Assembly: GCA_002350845.1 (NCBI GenBank)
Contig: DEFL01000005.1
Span: 101,266-165,265 of the forward strand
Reading direction: 5' to 3'
Origin: Christensenella sp. UBA2853
Lineage (GTDB): Bacteria > Bacillota > Clostridia > Christensenellales > Aristaeellaceae
DNA: 64,000 nt
Shown here: one piece after another, positions 32,804 through 41,571 of the stretch
Layout of the letters: every line of letters starts with the position of its first letter
Position numbering within the stretch: position 1 is the first letter of the stretch
Made by a program: the position numbers and the translations under genes
Notes under the pieces: generated by a model
The model's input: only the letters and a program-made list of their open reading frames with translations
Told to the model about the DNA's origin: nothing
Databases searched by the model: none

Positions 32804-35221
32804 ATGATTGATTTTGCCAAGCTTGAATACCCCTACGCTTATATTCCGGCGGACAAACGCATTGGCATTCTGCCCGAGCACAACATCTGCTCCATCTCTC
32901 CTGCAGAAGAGCCGGCCGATGATTTCATCACCGGCAATGGTGAACTGCGTCTGCAGGCGTCGGGGCGTCCCTACACAGAAGAAATCAGCTATACACAGGA
33001 AATGCTGTATGAACCTCTGTGGAAGAAGACTCCGCTTCCCCCGGATCTTCGTCCGTATCTTCCCCGGATCCGCGAACTGCTTCTCGAAGGCAAGCCCGAG
33101 GAAACGGATGCACTGATCGATGAAGCTCAGAAAAAAGCCGGTTTCGACAAATACATGAATTTTGACAACAAGATTCTCTACCCCACCGGCTCCCCGCGAC
33201 TGCATACTGCATTCTGGCTGAAATTCAATCAGCCAGAGCAGCCGAAAACCTGGGATTACCTGCGCTGGCTGGACATGCAGAACGGCATGATCACCTCCAT
33301 GTGGACCAATGCCCGCGGCAGTTTCCGCACGGAAAGCTTTGCCGCGTATGACGGCCATGTGATGCTCAACCGGTTCACCGCCCCCAAGGGGCAGCTGGAC
33401 CTTGACATTGAGATCACACCGCCCGGACGGCCATTCCGTCACGGCAACATGGTGTTCAAGCAGCCGTTCAGGAACAGCACGCATGAACTGACAGTCAGCG
33501 AAAAGATGATCACCCTCGCCTGGGCATACAATCCCGAGTTTGGACAGAAGGGTTTTGTGGCTGCCATCCGCCTGATTCCTCAGGGCGGAAAGACGGAAGC
33601 CCTTGAAAAAGGGGTCCGCCTGACCGGAGCTGACAGCCTGCTGGTGGTCAGCAAGATTGTGAAGTTTGAACATGATTTCACCTTTGCCTGTGCAGAGGAA
33701 GTCTGTGCATCGCTCGCGGCCATGCCGATCGACTTTGACAGGATGCTCGCAGCCAATGAAAAGATCATTGGGGACAAGATGGACCGCTCCCGCATTCATC
33801 TGGGGAAAAAGGAAGACTATGTGCTTTCCGGCGAAGAGCTTCTGCAGCGCACCCACAGCCGGGAAGAAATCGATCCCACACTGATGGATAAGCTCTATGA
33901 TATGGGCCGCTTCTTCCAGATCTATGAAACCGGCGCGCTTCCCCCGATGATGGGCCAGCACAACATCAATACCAACCTGCAGGTCTGCGCGGGCAACAAT
34001 ACAGGTCTGTTCGATGAAATGGACGTGTATTTCAAGTATTACGAAACCAAGTTCGATGACTTCCGCACCAATGCAAAACTGCTCTTCAATGCCCGCGGCC
34101 TGCTCGCCAGCGTGCACTGCGATCCGGATTCCGGCCTGTACTACCATTTCTCCCGCACCTATCCGCATTACTGCTGGACCGGATGTCTGGGCTGGATCTA
34201 CAACGAGCTGTGGGGCTATTATCTCGTGACGGGCGACACGGAGTTCCTCAGGACACGCATTATCCCCGCCTACAAGGAAATGGCGCTGTTCTTTGAAGAC
34301 TATGCCTGCGACCGCGGACCGGACGGCAAGGTCATCTTCTATCCGTCCTTCTCCCCTGAAGACCCCACTCCCAATCCTGGTTACGAGACCGTCACCTGCT
34401 CGAGCATCAATCCTACCCGCATCAATTCTGTCATGGATATCGCCATCTGCCGCGAAATCCTGACAAACCTGATTGAGGGCTGCAAAACACTGGGGATTGA
34501 GGAAGAGAATATTCCCCACTGGGAAGAGCAGCTGGCTTCCCTGCCCACCTATCTCCTGGATCCCGACGGCGGCCTGAAGGAATGGGCCTGGCCGACCATT
34601 GAGGAAAACTACAATCACCGTCATGTCTCCCATCATTACGATGTGTGGCCCGGACGTGCAATCACGCCGGAAACTGAACCCGAGCTGACAGAGGCCATTA
34701 TCATCTCCAACCGCAAGCGTGGCCAGCAGGATGACTCCGCTCACGGCATCATTCACAGAGCCTTTACCGCCATTCGTCTCAAGGATATGGAGGAGGCTGT
34801 GCAGAACCTGAGCCAGCTGTTCAATCACGGTTTCGTCCGCCGCACGCTTCAGACCAGCCACTTCCCCTATCGCGGCGTGTTCCCGGATCTCCAGGGCGCC
34901 GTCCCGGCTTTCCTGATTGAGATGTGCCTGTTCAGCACCCCGGGTATTGTGGAATTCCTGCCCGCGATGCCTGACAACATGATGGAGGGCTCCATTGACG
35001 GCGTATGGCTGTATACGTTCGCCAAGCTGAGCCATATGGCATGGTGCAAAGAGGGGCTGAAAGCGGAGATCACTTCTCTGAAGGATCAGACACTCACGCT
35101 CCGCTGCCGCAGGGAAGGCTGCCGGATCCTGGTCAATGGAAAAGAACTCGTGAAAACCGGTGATCATGCAGAGTATACCTTTGCCAAAGATGAGACTGTC
35201 CAGATCGAAATCCAATTCTGA
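32804..35221 (+). CDS. divergent GH95-like (alpha/alpha)6 glycosidase
   Basis: The 805-residue protein aligns in order with GH95 landmarks. There is an N-terminal beta domain (TGNGELRLQASG near 45) and a paired-Asn region HNINTNLQVCAGN near 388. YPSFSPEDP near 512 corresponds to the SPEN segment of the general acid. RHVSHHYDVWPG near 608 and the Asp in VFPDLQGAVPAFLIE near 690 follow. It differs clearly from the second GH95 at 20330-22681, so a different specificity is likely. No signal peptide is present. The second ATG (32804) is preferred because GAGAG lies nine bases upstream, while the first ATG (32795) touches it. Confidence 0.75.
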   Translation: MIDFAKLEYPYAYIPADKRIGILPEHNICSISPAEEPADDFITGNGELRLQASGRPYTEEISYTQEMLYEPLWKKTPLPPDLRPYLPRIRELLLEGKPEETDALIDEAQKKAGFDKYMNFDNKILYPTGSPRLHTAFWLKFNQPEQPKTWDYLRWLDMQNGMITSMWTNARGSFRTESFAAYDGHVMLNRFTAPKGQLDLDIEITPPGRPFRHGNMVFKQPFRNSTHELTVSEKMITLAWAYNPEFGQKGFVAAIRLIPQGGKTEALEKGVRLTGADSLLVVSKIVKFEHDFTFACAEEVCASLAAMPIDFDRMLAANEKIIGDKMDRSRIHLGKKEDYVLSGEELLQRTHSREEIDPTLMDKLYDMGRFFQIYETGALPPMMGQHNINTNLQVCAGNNTGLFDEMDVYFKYYETKFDDFRTNAKLLFNARGLLASVHCDPDSGLYYHFSRTYPHYCWTGCLGWIYNELWGYYLVTGDTEFLRTRIIPAYKEMALFFEDYACDRGPDGKVIFYPSFSPEDPTPNPGYETVTCSSINPTRINSVMDIAICREILTNLIEGCKTLGIEEENIPHWEEQLASLPTYLLDPDGGLKEWAWPTIEENYNHRHVSHHYDVWPGRAITPETEPELTEAIIISNRKRGQQDDSAHGIIHRAFTAIRLKDMEEAVQNLSQLFNHGFVRRTLQTSHFPYRGVFPDLQGAVPAFLIEMCLFSTPGIVEFLPAMPDNMMEGSIDGVWLYTFAKLSHMAWCKEGLKAEITSLKDQTLTLRCRREGCRILVNGKELVKTGDHAEYTFAKDETVQIEIQF

Positions 35222-35234
35222 ACCATCCGCTACA

Positions 35235-35262
35235 GGAGGACCCGTCCCGTAACGGGTCCTCC
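35235..35262. other. intercistronic hairpin before the GH51 gene
   Basis: GGAGGACCCGT and ACGGGTCCTCC pair over 11 bases with a six-base loop, between the GH95-like stop and the GH51 ribosome site. No T run follows. The GGAGG in its 5' arm is buried and is not the GH51 ribosome site. Confidence 0.55.
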
Positions 35263-35283
35263 CGCGCAAGAAAAGAGGCCGCC

Positions 35284-36900
35284 ATGAAAACATCTAAAGT
35301 CACCGTGCATCCATCGTTCCGGATCGGTGCTATCTCTCCCCGGCTGTTCGGTGCCTTTCTGGAGCCCATTGGTTCCATGGTCAACGGCAGCATGTACAAC
35401 CCAAAGCATCCCACCGCGGACGATCTGGGTCTGCGGCAGGACTTCATGGACGGCCTGCGCAGTGCCGGCCTGCCTTCTGTCCGGCTGCCCGGCGGCAATT
35501 TTGTCTCCGGATGGAACTGGAAGGATTCCATTGGTCCCCGTGAGCAGCGGAAAGCGCACCTGGACCTGGCCTGGCACCAGTTTATCCCCAATGATGTGGG
35601 ACACGATGAATATCTGCAGTGGGCCGAACGCGTCGGCGCGGAAGCACTGTATACCGTGAACCTCGGGACCGGCACCCTGAATGATGCCGCCGATATCGTG
35701 GAATACAGCAACTTTGAGTCCGGCACCTACTGGTCAGACCTGCGCCGGAAGAACGGCCACAGTGCGCCTTACGGCGTGAAGATCTGGTACCTTGGGAATG
35801 AAATGGACGGTCCCTGGCAGATCGCTTCCTGGGAGAAGAATCCCACCGGGTACGGCGTGCTTGCGCATGAAACCTCCAAGGCCATGAAGTTTATCGATCC
35901 AACGATTGAGACGGCGGCCTGTGTCTCCTCCTCCCCTTTCCTCAGCCATTATCCGGAATGGGATCTGAAAGTGCTCGAAGAGTGCTATGAGACGGTCGAT
36001 TATATCTCCATGCATCACTACCATTCCGCCCCTGTCGGCGATATCGGTGCACTGCTTGCCGGATACAAGGCTTTTGAGCAGTATATTCAGACTGAGATTG
36101 GGCTGTGTGATTATCTGAAGACCAAGCTGCGCATCAGTAAAACCATGATGCTGTCTCTGGATGAGTACGGCGCCATGTACCGCCCCGCAGGCAAGGCGCA
36201 TTACGGCATGAACGGAAGAACGCCTGCCACGTCCTTCTATTCTTTCGATCCGAATCAGAAATATGTGCATCATGACCCGGATGACTGGAGCACCCGCATG
36301 CGCCGTCCGACCTATGGTGAAATGCCCGGAACCCTGGGCACCTGCAGCGTGCTGCTGACCATGCTCCGGCATGCCGACCGCATCAAGATCGGCTGTGCGA
36401 CAGGCGGTCTGGGCAATCTCTGCATGACCGACAGAGAACATGTCTGGCGCGGTGCCTGTTATTATCCCTTCACGCAGATGATCCGCTGGGCAAAGGGCAC
36501 CTCTCTTGAGTGTGTGGTTGAATGCGACGAATACCAGGTGGACGGCTATGTGATTGACGACATGAACCAGTATGCCGGCTTTGATCACGTCCAGTATATT
36601 CAGTCTGGTGCAGCTCTCAACGAAGAAGAGAATGAACTGACCGTCTTCGTCCTCAATGCGGACTGGACGGATGCACATGCGTTCACGCTGGATGCCCGCG
36701 GGTTTGAGGGATGGACATTCCTCGGACACAGCTGCCTGAAGAGCGATGATCCTGATGCCCGGAACACCTACGAACACCCGGATGTCATAGTGCCTGAAGA
36801 CGTGCCTTCGACCTCCGTGAAAGACGGCCTGTGCACAGCTGTGCTTCCGCCTCTTTCCTGGAATGTATTCCGCTTTGCAAAACCGGAAAAGGTGAAGTGA
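35284..36900 (+). CDS. GH51 family alpha-L-arabinofuranosidase
   Basis: A retaining glycosidase of clan GH-A, 538 residues. The N-terminal part shows SPRLFGAFLEPIG and LRSAGLPSVRLPGGNFVSGW near 58. The acid/base glutamate is in WYLGNEMDGPWQ near 172, and the nucleophile glutamate in LSLDEYGAMYR near 295. These are the standard GH51 positions. It removes terminal L-arabinofuranose from arabinans, arabinoxylan or xyloglucan. No signal peptide is present, so it works on imported oligosaccharides. AGAGG lies five bases before the ATG. The next gene starts one base after its stop. Confidence 0.94.
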   Translation: MKTSKVTVHPSFRIGAISPRLFGAFLEPIGSMVNGSMYNPKHPTADDLGLRQDFMDGLRSAGLPSVRLPGGNFVSGWNWKDSIGPREQRKAHLDLAWHQFIPNDVGHDEYLQWAERVGAEALYTVNLGTGTLNDAADIVEYSNFESGTYWSDLRRKNGHSAPYGVKIWYLGNEMDGPWQIASWEKNPTGYGVLAHETSKAMKFIDPTIETAACVSSSPFLSHYPEWDLKVLEECYETVDYISMHHYHSAPVGDIGALLAGYKAFEQYIQTEIGLCDYLKTKLRISKTMMLSLDEYGAMYRPAGKAHYGMNGRTPATSFYSFDPNQKYVHHDPDDWSTRMRRPTYGEMPGTLGTCSVLLTMLRHADRIKIGCATGGLGNLCMTDREHVWRGACYYPFTQMIRWAKGTSLECVVECDEYQVDGYVIDDMNQYAGFDHVQYIQSGAALNEEENELTVFVLNADWTDAHAFTLDARGFEGWTFLGHSCLKSDDPDARNTYEHPDVIVPEDVPSTSVKDGLCTAVLPPLSWNVFRFAKPEKVK

Positions 36901-36901
36901 C

Positions 36902-37864
36902 ATGAAGTATATCCAGCAGAGTGTCCTGGCTTCTCTCTATCGGAACAGCACGCATCCTGTGCATGAGGATTATGCCGAGCTCCGACTGATCCGCGCCGCC
37001 TGCAGCGGCCAGGCTGACGAGGCCTGTTCCCTGTTCCGGGAGGAAAAGCTGTTCGGGCATGTCCCCTGTGTGATCGACACGCCGTATGCGCGCTATGAGG
37101 GCCTGTCCGGTGTCCGCCGCTTTGTTGAGGAGTGGCTGCCGCGGTTTGGCGCCACCGACGCTGAGGTCATTCCGGTGATCCAGACGCGCGCAAACGGGCG
37201 TTCCGTCACAGAGCTGCAGGTGGATTTCTCCTCGCCGGAGGGCATCCGCCAGGTTCCCTTTTTCGTCGTGGCCGATCTGCGGACCCAGGATACGCTCGAT
37301 GAGGTTCGCCTGTATACGCACTGTTCCTTTATTCCCGGCCTGCAGGCGTATCGCGCGCCGCTATTTCCCTCCACGCATCTCGAAAAAGGTGAATGCGGTC
37401 TCCTGACGGGTGCTGTGCGGGAATATTATGAGGGCCTGCACCGCTCCCCCTGCGCCGATGTGGACCGGATCATGCAGTGCATGTCGGAAAAGTGCGTGTT
37501 CGGCGGCTATGAGCCGCTGGTTCCCGGACGCGAACCGGCGACAACACGCGAGGAAGTCCGTGAAAAGTATGAACACATGGCTCTGTATATTCCCCGCTGT
37601 GTCGCCATGCGGTATGAAACCCTGACCGATGACGGGCGGACATGCGTGATAGAATGGGTGCATGTCATTTCCCGTGCCGGACGTGAGGAGCGCGGCCGCA
37701 TTGCCATGTCCGGCATCGCCGCGTACGAGCGCGGAGACGACGGACTGCTGTGCTCCATCCGCATCAGCGACTATGCCGGTCTGGAGAGGACCATCGACTG
37801 GAGTCAGCTGCCGGTTTCAAAGGAAGAAGCCGAACAGGTGAACTTCGTGGAGGAATACCGCTGA
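36902..37864 (+). CDS. uncharacterised protein with two NTF2/SnoaL-like domains
   Basis: I do not recognise a named family for this 320-residue soluble protein. It reads as a tandem of two NTF2-like cone folds. The first spans about residues 25-145 (a helix with YARYEGLSGVRRFVEEWLP followed by four strands). The second spans about 165-305 (VREYYEGLHRSPCADVDRIMQ, TTREEVREKYEHM, then strands ending IRISDYAG). SnoaL-like proteins may be enzymes or ligand binders. Here no catalytic pair is evident. Its start is one base from the GH51 stop, so it is tightly co-translated with the glycosidases. A carbohydrate-related role is inferred from position alone. Confidence 0.6.
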   Translation: MKYIQQSVLASLYRNSTHPVHEDYAELRLIRAACSGQADEACSLFREEKLFGHVPCVIDTPYARYEGLSGVRRFVEEWLPRFGATDAEVIPVIQTRANGRSVTELQVDFSSPEGIRQVPFFVVADLRTQDTLDEVRLYTHCSFIPGLQAYRAPLFPSTHLEKGECGLLTGAVREYYEGLHRSPCADVDRIMQCMSEKCVFGGYEPLVPGREPATTREEVREKYEHMALYIPRCVAMRYETLTDDGRTCVIEWVHVISRAGREERGRIAMSGIAAYERGDDGLLCSIRISDYAGLERTIDWSQLPVSKEEAEQVNFVEEYR

Positions 37865-37982
37865 GTTTCGGCGGCTTTACCACTGCTGATCGTTTCGCGG
37901 GAATGCCGCCCTCCCCTCCCGGAATTCAGTAAAAAGAATGTTTTCAGTTGGTTATTTCGACCACTTTCATATGAGAATATGA

Positions 37983-37988
37983 TATAAT
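37983..37988 (+). promoter_or_regulatory. possible -10 box before the LacI-type gene
   Basis: TATAAT at 37983-37988 lies in an AT-rich stretch 155 bases before the chosen LacI start. No convincing -35 hexamer is seen at 16-18 bases. If used, the mRNA has a long leader. Confidence 0.35.
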
Positions 37989-38142
37989 ATTTTATCACTG
38001 TCTTTCTGGCGCAATCACGCTGTGCGATGTAATGCTTCCCCCCAAAAAAACTGACTGATGACAATCTTTTTCCACAGTGAATTCCATGGTTTTCACAACG
38101 CCTGGACGGACGATGTCCGCCGGACTGTATGGAGGGTTTCCT

Positions 38143-39156
38143 ATGGCATCCACGATGAAGGATCTGGCACAGAAGACCGGACTGGGTCTGGCTACCATTT
38201 CCAAGTATTTCAATGGCGGCACGGTGCGGGAAAAGAACCGCATCCTGATTGAGAACGCCGTGCAGGAACTGCATTTTATTCCCAATGAGGTCGCGCGCAG
38301 CCTGAAAACGCACCGTTCCCATGTCATCGGGGTTATTATTCCCGAGCTGAGCAATGCCTTCATCACATCGATTATCAGCGCCATGGAAGACCTGCTCCGC
38401 AGGAAAAACTACGCGGTCATTGTCTGCGACTGCCGAAGCGATGCGCGCAGGGAAAAGGAAGCTGTGGACTTTCTGCTCAACCGCCGGGTCGACGGCCTGA
38501 TCAATATGCCCACAGACCCAACCGGGGCACATCTCAAAAGTGCGCTGGATGCACAGATCCCGATTGTCCTTGTCGACCGCCATATTCCCGCACTCGACGA
38601 CCGCGTCAGCACGGTTGTCATCGATAATGTGCGTGCCTCGGAAAGAGCGATCCAGGAGCTTCTCAAAGCCGGACACCGTCGGATCGGTCTGGTACTGGGA
38701 AATCCCGGACTCTATACAACTGACTGCCGTCTGCAGGGCTATCTGAATTCCCTGAAAGCAGCCGGGATTGAATGCAATCCTGACTATATCCGCTACGGGA
38801 ATTACACCATGGACGGCGGATATCAGGCAGTTCAGGAACTGATGCAGTCCGAGCGCCCCATCACCGCCCTGTTCATCACCAACTTTGAAATGACGCTGGG
38901 TGGCATGCTGGCCCTGCAGCACATGAATATCCGCGTACCGGAAGATCTGTCCGTCATCGGGTTTGATAAACTCGAAATGTTTGGCAACATCTTCCCGCAC
39001 CTGACCCTGATCCATCAGCCTCAGGTCAGCATTGGTCATGAGTGTGCCAAACTGATTCTGGACATGCTCTCCGGCCAGTCCTCCCCCCGCACAGTTTCCC
39101 TGAGCACACAGCTCTCCGAGGGAACCTCGGTCAGGACCATTGTGCCCAGCGACTGA
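38143..39156 (+). CDS. LacI-family transcriptional repressor
   Basis: The 337-residue regulator has an N-terminal helix-turn-helix (MKDLAQKTGLGLATISKYFNGG, residues 5-25) and hinge helix (EVARSLKTHRSHVIG). A periplasmic-binding-protein-like sugar-sensing core follows, ending with VPEDLSVIGFDK and IHQPQVSIG. The start at 38143 is set by GGAGGG six bases upstream, and the frame back to 38077 lacks a ribosome site. It sits between the GH4-to-NTF2 operon and the aldolase-to-GH31 genes. It is the best candidate for the protein that binds the GAAACGTTTC palindromes in this region, because LacI operators characteristically have a central CG. The effector is unknown. Confidence 0.93.
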   Translation: MASTMKDLAQKTGLGLATISKYFNGGTVREKNRILIENAVQELHFIPNEVARSLKTHRSHVIGVIIPELSNAFITSIISAMEDLLRRKNYAVIVCDCRSDARREKEAVDFLLNRRVDGLINMPTDPTGAHLKSALDAQIPIVLVDRHIPALDDRVSTVVIDNVRASERAIQELLKAGHRRIGLVLGNPGLYTTDCRLQGYLNSLKAAGIECNPDYIRYGNYTMDGGYQAVQELMQSERPITALFITNFEMTLGGMLALQHMNIRVPEDLSVIGFDKLEMFGNIFPHLTLIHQPQVSIGHECAKLILDMLSGQSSPRTVSLSTQLSEGTSVRTIVPSD

Positions 39157-39173
39157 TTCACGCCTGGCAAAAA

Positions 39174-39206
39174 GAGAGATCGGCCGGCAGCCGATTTCTT
39201 CTTTTC
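39174..39206 (+). terminator. terminator of the LacI-type gene
   Basis: GAGAGATCGGC and GCCGATTTCTTC form an 11-base stem with two G-T pairs and loop CGGCA, followed by CTTTTCC. It lies just upstream of operator site 5, so the aldolase operon probably has its own promoter. Confidence 0.6.
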
Positions 39207-39216
39207 CCCAATAAGC

Positions 39217-39226
39217 GAAACGTTAC
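39217..39226. promoter_or_regulatory. LacI-type operator (site 5)
   Basis: GAAACGTTAC, identical over 10 bases to site 3, lies 25 bases before the aldolase start. Confidence 0.62.
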
Positions 39227-39251
39227 ATCTTTTTGAAACGGAGGAAGCATC

Positions 39252-40097
39252 ATGAGCTTCGTACCATCCACCAATATGCTGAAAAAAGCGCAGGCAGGAC
39301 ATTACGCCATCGGCGCCTTCAATGTGGAAAACCTGGAAATGGTCCAGGCGGTCATCGCTGCAGCTGAAAAAATGCACGCGCCCGTCATGATCCAGACAAC
39401 ACCCGGCACGCTGAAATATGCGCCGCCCGCCGCGTTTGCCTCCCTGGTCCGTGCGCTCGCCGAAAAGGCTTCTGTCCCTGTGGCCATGCATCTGGACCAT
39501 GGCAACAGCTATGAACTCGCCCTGGCGTGTTATGAAGCCGGCTATACCTCCCTGATGATTGACGGTTCTCTCCTGCCCTTTGAAGACAATATCGTGCTGA
39601 CCCGGCGTGTCGTCGCCATGGCCGGAGATCTCCCGGTGGAAGCCGAACTGGGCACCGTCGGCGGCAAGGAAGACACGCACTCCGCCTCGATCCAGTACAC
39701 GGATCCCCATCAGGCAGCCGAGTTTGTCGAGCGCACCGGCATTACGACGTTCGCACCCGCCATTGGAACCGCACATGGTGTCTACAAGGATACCCCGCGG
39801 CTGGATCTGGACAGGCTCAGTGAAATCCGTGCGCTCGTCCCGGTTCCCCTGGTCCTGCATGGCACCAGCGGCGTCCCGGACGACACGGTTCGCGCCTGCA
39901 TCCAGCGCGGTATCTGTAAGGTCAATTATGCGACCGATCTGCGCATTGCCTTCACGGAGGCCATGCGCCAGGCCATCGCTCAGCAGCCCGCTGCCATTGA
40001 TCCGAAAAAGATTCTGGCTCCTGCCAGGGAAGCGGTCATGGAAAAGGTCTGTCATCTGATTGAGGTCTGCGGCTGCGCCGGAAAGGCTGATCTATGA
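39252..40097 (+). CDS. class II ketose-bisphosphate aldolase family protein
   Basis: A 281-residue zinc-dependent aldolase of the FbaA/GatY/KbaY family. VAMHLDHGNS near residue 78 contains the catalytic Asp and zinc-binding His. AELGTVGG near 132, GTAHGVYKD near 175 and VLHGTSGVPDD near 203 hold the further zinc ligands and phosphate-binding residues. The family splits ketose phosphates into DHAP and an aldehyde. Its place before a ketose-type kinase, a polyol dehydrogenase and a mutarotase suggests a dedicated sugar such as tagatose, fuculose or a pentulose, rather than glycolytic fructose bisphosphate. The kinase start overlaps its stop by four bases. Confidence 0.9.
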   Translation: MSFVPSTNMLKKAQAGHYAIGAFNVENLEMVQAVIAAAEKMHAPVMIQTTPGTLKYAPPAAFASLVRALAEKASVPVAMHLDHGNSYELALACYEAGYTSLMIDGSLLPFEDNIVLTRRVVAMAGDLPVEAELGTVGGKEDTHSASIQYTDPHQAAEFVERTGITTFAPAIGTAHGVYKDTPRLDLDRLSEIRALVPVPLVLHGTSGVPDDTVRACIQRGICKVNYATDLRIAFTEAMRQAIAQQPAAIDPKKILAPAREAVMEKVCHLIEVCGCAGKADL

Positions 40098-41569
40098 AGA
40101 TTCTCTTGAGCATTGACATCGGTACCTCGGCCTGCAAAACGATTGCTTTTGATCCCGAAGGCGCCGTACTGGCTTCGGAAACCGTAGCCTATGCCACGGA
40201 TTATCCGCACCCGGACTGGGCGCAGCAGAACCCGGACGACTGGTGGCAGGCGACCTGCTCCGCCATTCGTCGGATTACCGCCGTGGTGGATCCTTCCTCC
40301 ATCGCCTGTGTCGGCATTGACGGACAGAGCTGGTCCGCTGTTGCCGTTGACGCAGAAGGCAGGGTGCTCTGTCCGACCCCGATCTGGACGGATACGCGTT
40401 CACGTCAGGAATGCGAGGACATGCGGCGTCTCATGCCGGAGGAAGACTGGTTCCAACTGGACATGAATCCCCTTCAGCCGGGCTACACGCTCCCGAAGAT
40501 TCTCTGGTACCGTCGGCACCTGCCGGACGTCTATCAGAAGACCCGCTGGATTCTCCAATCCAACAGTTTTATCGTTTACCGCCTCACCGGCCAGGCAACC
40601 CAGGACCTCTCCCAGGGCTACGGACTGCACTGTTTCCGCATGCGCAGCGGCACCTGGGATCTGGAATCGCTGGAAAAGCTGGGCATTCCTTCCTCTCTTC
40701 TGCCGGAACTGCTCCCCTCCAGTGCGATTGCAGGGCAGGTCACCCCTGCTGCCGCAGCCGATACAGGGCTGCTTCCCGGAACCCCCGTCATTGCGGGCGG
40801 TCTGGATGCCGCCTGCGCCACGCTCGGCGTCGGTGTCATTCACCCCGGTGAAACACAGGAGCAGGGCGGCCAGTCCGGCGGCATGAGCCTGTGTGTGGAT
40901 CAGTGCACGGGCGATCCGCGGCTGATTCTCGGATATCACGTGGTTCCCGGTCAGTGGCTGCTTCAAGGCGGAACCACAGGCGGCGGTGGAGCACTGAAAT
41001 GGCTTCGCCAGACCATCTGTCCGGAGCTTTCCTTTGAAGAGATGAGCGATCTTGCGCAGACGGTTGCACCGGGAAGCGACGGACTACTCTTTCTCCCCTA
41101 TCTCCGGGGTGAGCGCAGCCCGCTCTGGAACCCGGATGCGAAGGGCGTCTTCTTCGGGCTGACCTATACGCATACCCGTGCTCATCTGATCCGCGCCGTC
41201 ATGGAAGGCACAGCCTATGCCCTCCGCCACAATATTGAAACCGCCCATCACGCGGGAGGCGAAGTCCATCTCATGCGGGCCATGGGCGGGAGCGCAAACA
41301 GTCTGGTCTGGACCCAGATCAAGAGCGATGTCACCGGGAAAGAGATGGAAGTCCCTTCCAGCGATACCGCGACCGGTCTCGGCGCAGCCATTCTGGCCGG
41401 CATGGGGTGCGGACTCTATGCCACCTTTGAGGAGGCTGTGTCACGCACAGTCCATGTCCGCAGAACCCACACGCCCAACCCGGACAACCGCGCCGTGTAT
41501 GAAGCGGGATATTCAAATTATCTGGAACTCTATCAGCGTCTCGAACCCATGATGACAGGGAGGAATTGA
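40094..41569 (+). CDS. FGGY-family carbohydrate kinase, xylulokinase-like
   Basis: The 491-residue kinase has the two-domain ASKHA layout of FGGY kinases. LSIDIGTSACKTIAFD (residues 4-19) is the first phosphate loop and IDGQSWSAVAVD lies near 78. TPIWTDTRS near 98 holds the catalytic-base Asp region. GGTTGGGGALKW near 295 and AMGGSANSLVWTQIKSDVTG near 397 form the C-terminal nucleotide site. It is closest in style to xylulokinases, but FGGY members act on xylulose, ribulose, fuculose, tagatose and others. It overlaps the aldolase gene by four bases (ATGA), so the two are translationally coupled and probably act in sequence. Confidence 0.9.
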   Translation: MKILLSIDIGTSACKTIAFDPEGAVLASETVAYATDYPHPDWAQQNPDDWWQATCSAIRRITAVVDPSSIACVGIDGQSWSAVAVDAEGRVLCPTPIWTDTRSRQECEDMRRLMPEEDWFQLDMNPLQPGYTLPKILWYRRHLPDVYQKTRWILQSNSFIVYRLTGQATQDLSQGYGLHCFRMRSGTWDLESLEKLGIPSSLLPELLPSSAIAGQVTPAAAADTGLLPGTPVIAGGLDAACATLGVGVIHPGETQEQGGQSGGMSLCVDQCTGDPRLILGYHVVPGQWLLQGGTTGGGGALKWLRQTICPELSFEEMSDLAQTVAPGSDGLLFLPYLRGERSPLWNPDAKGVFFGLTYTHTRAHLIRAVMEGTAYALRHNIETAHHAGGEVHLMRAMGGSANSLVWTQIKSDVTGKEMEVPSSDTATGLGAAILAGMGCGLYATFEEAVSRTVHVRRTHTPNPDNRAVYEAGYSNYLELYQRLEPMMTGRN

Positions 41570-41571
41570 AC

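Noticed and set aside
32777..35293. 838-codon open frame on the minus strand opposite the GH95-like gene
   Set aside because: It mirrors the real gene in another frame. The third-position bias of the plus-strand gene keeps the antisense frame open, there is no ribosome site, and the translation shows no family motif. The same applies to the long antisense frames at 31111-32820, 44965-46701, 25209-26498 and 1935-3416.
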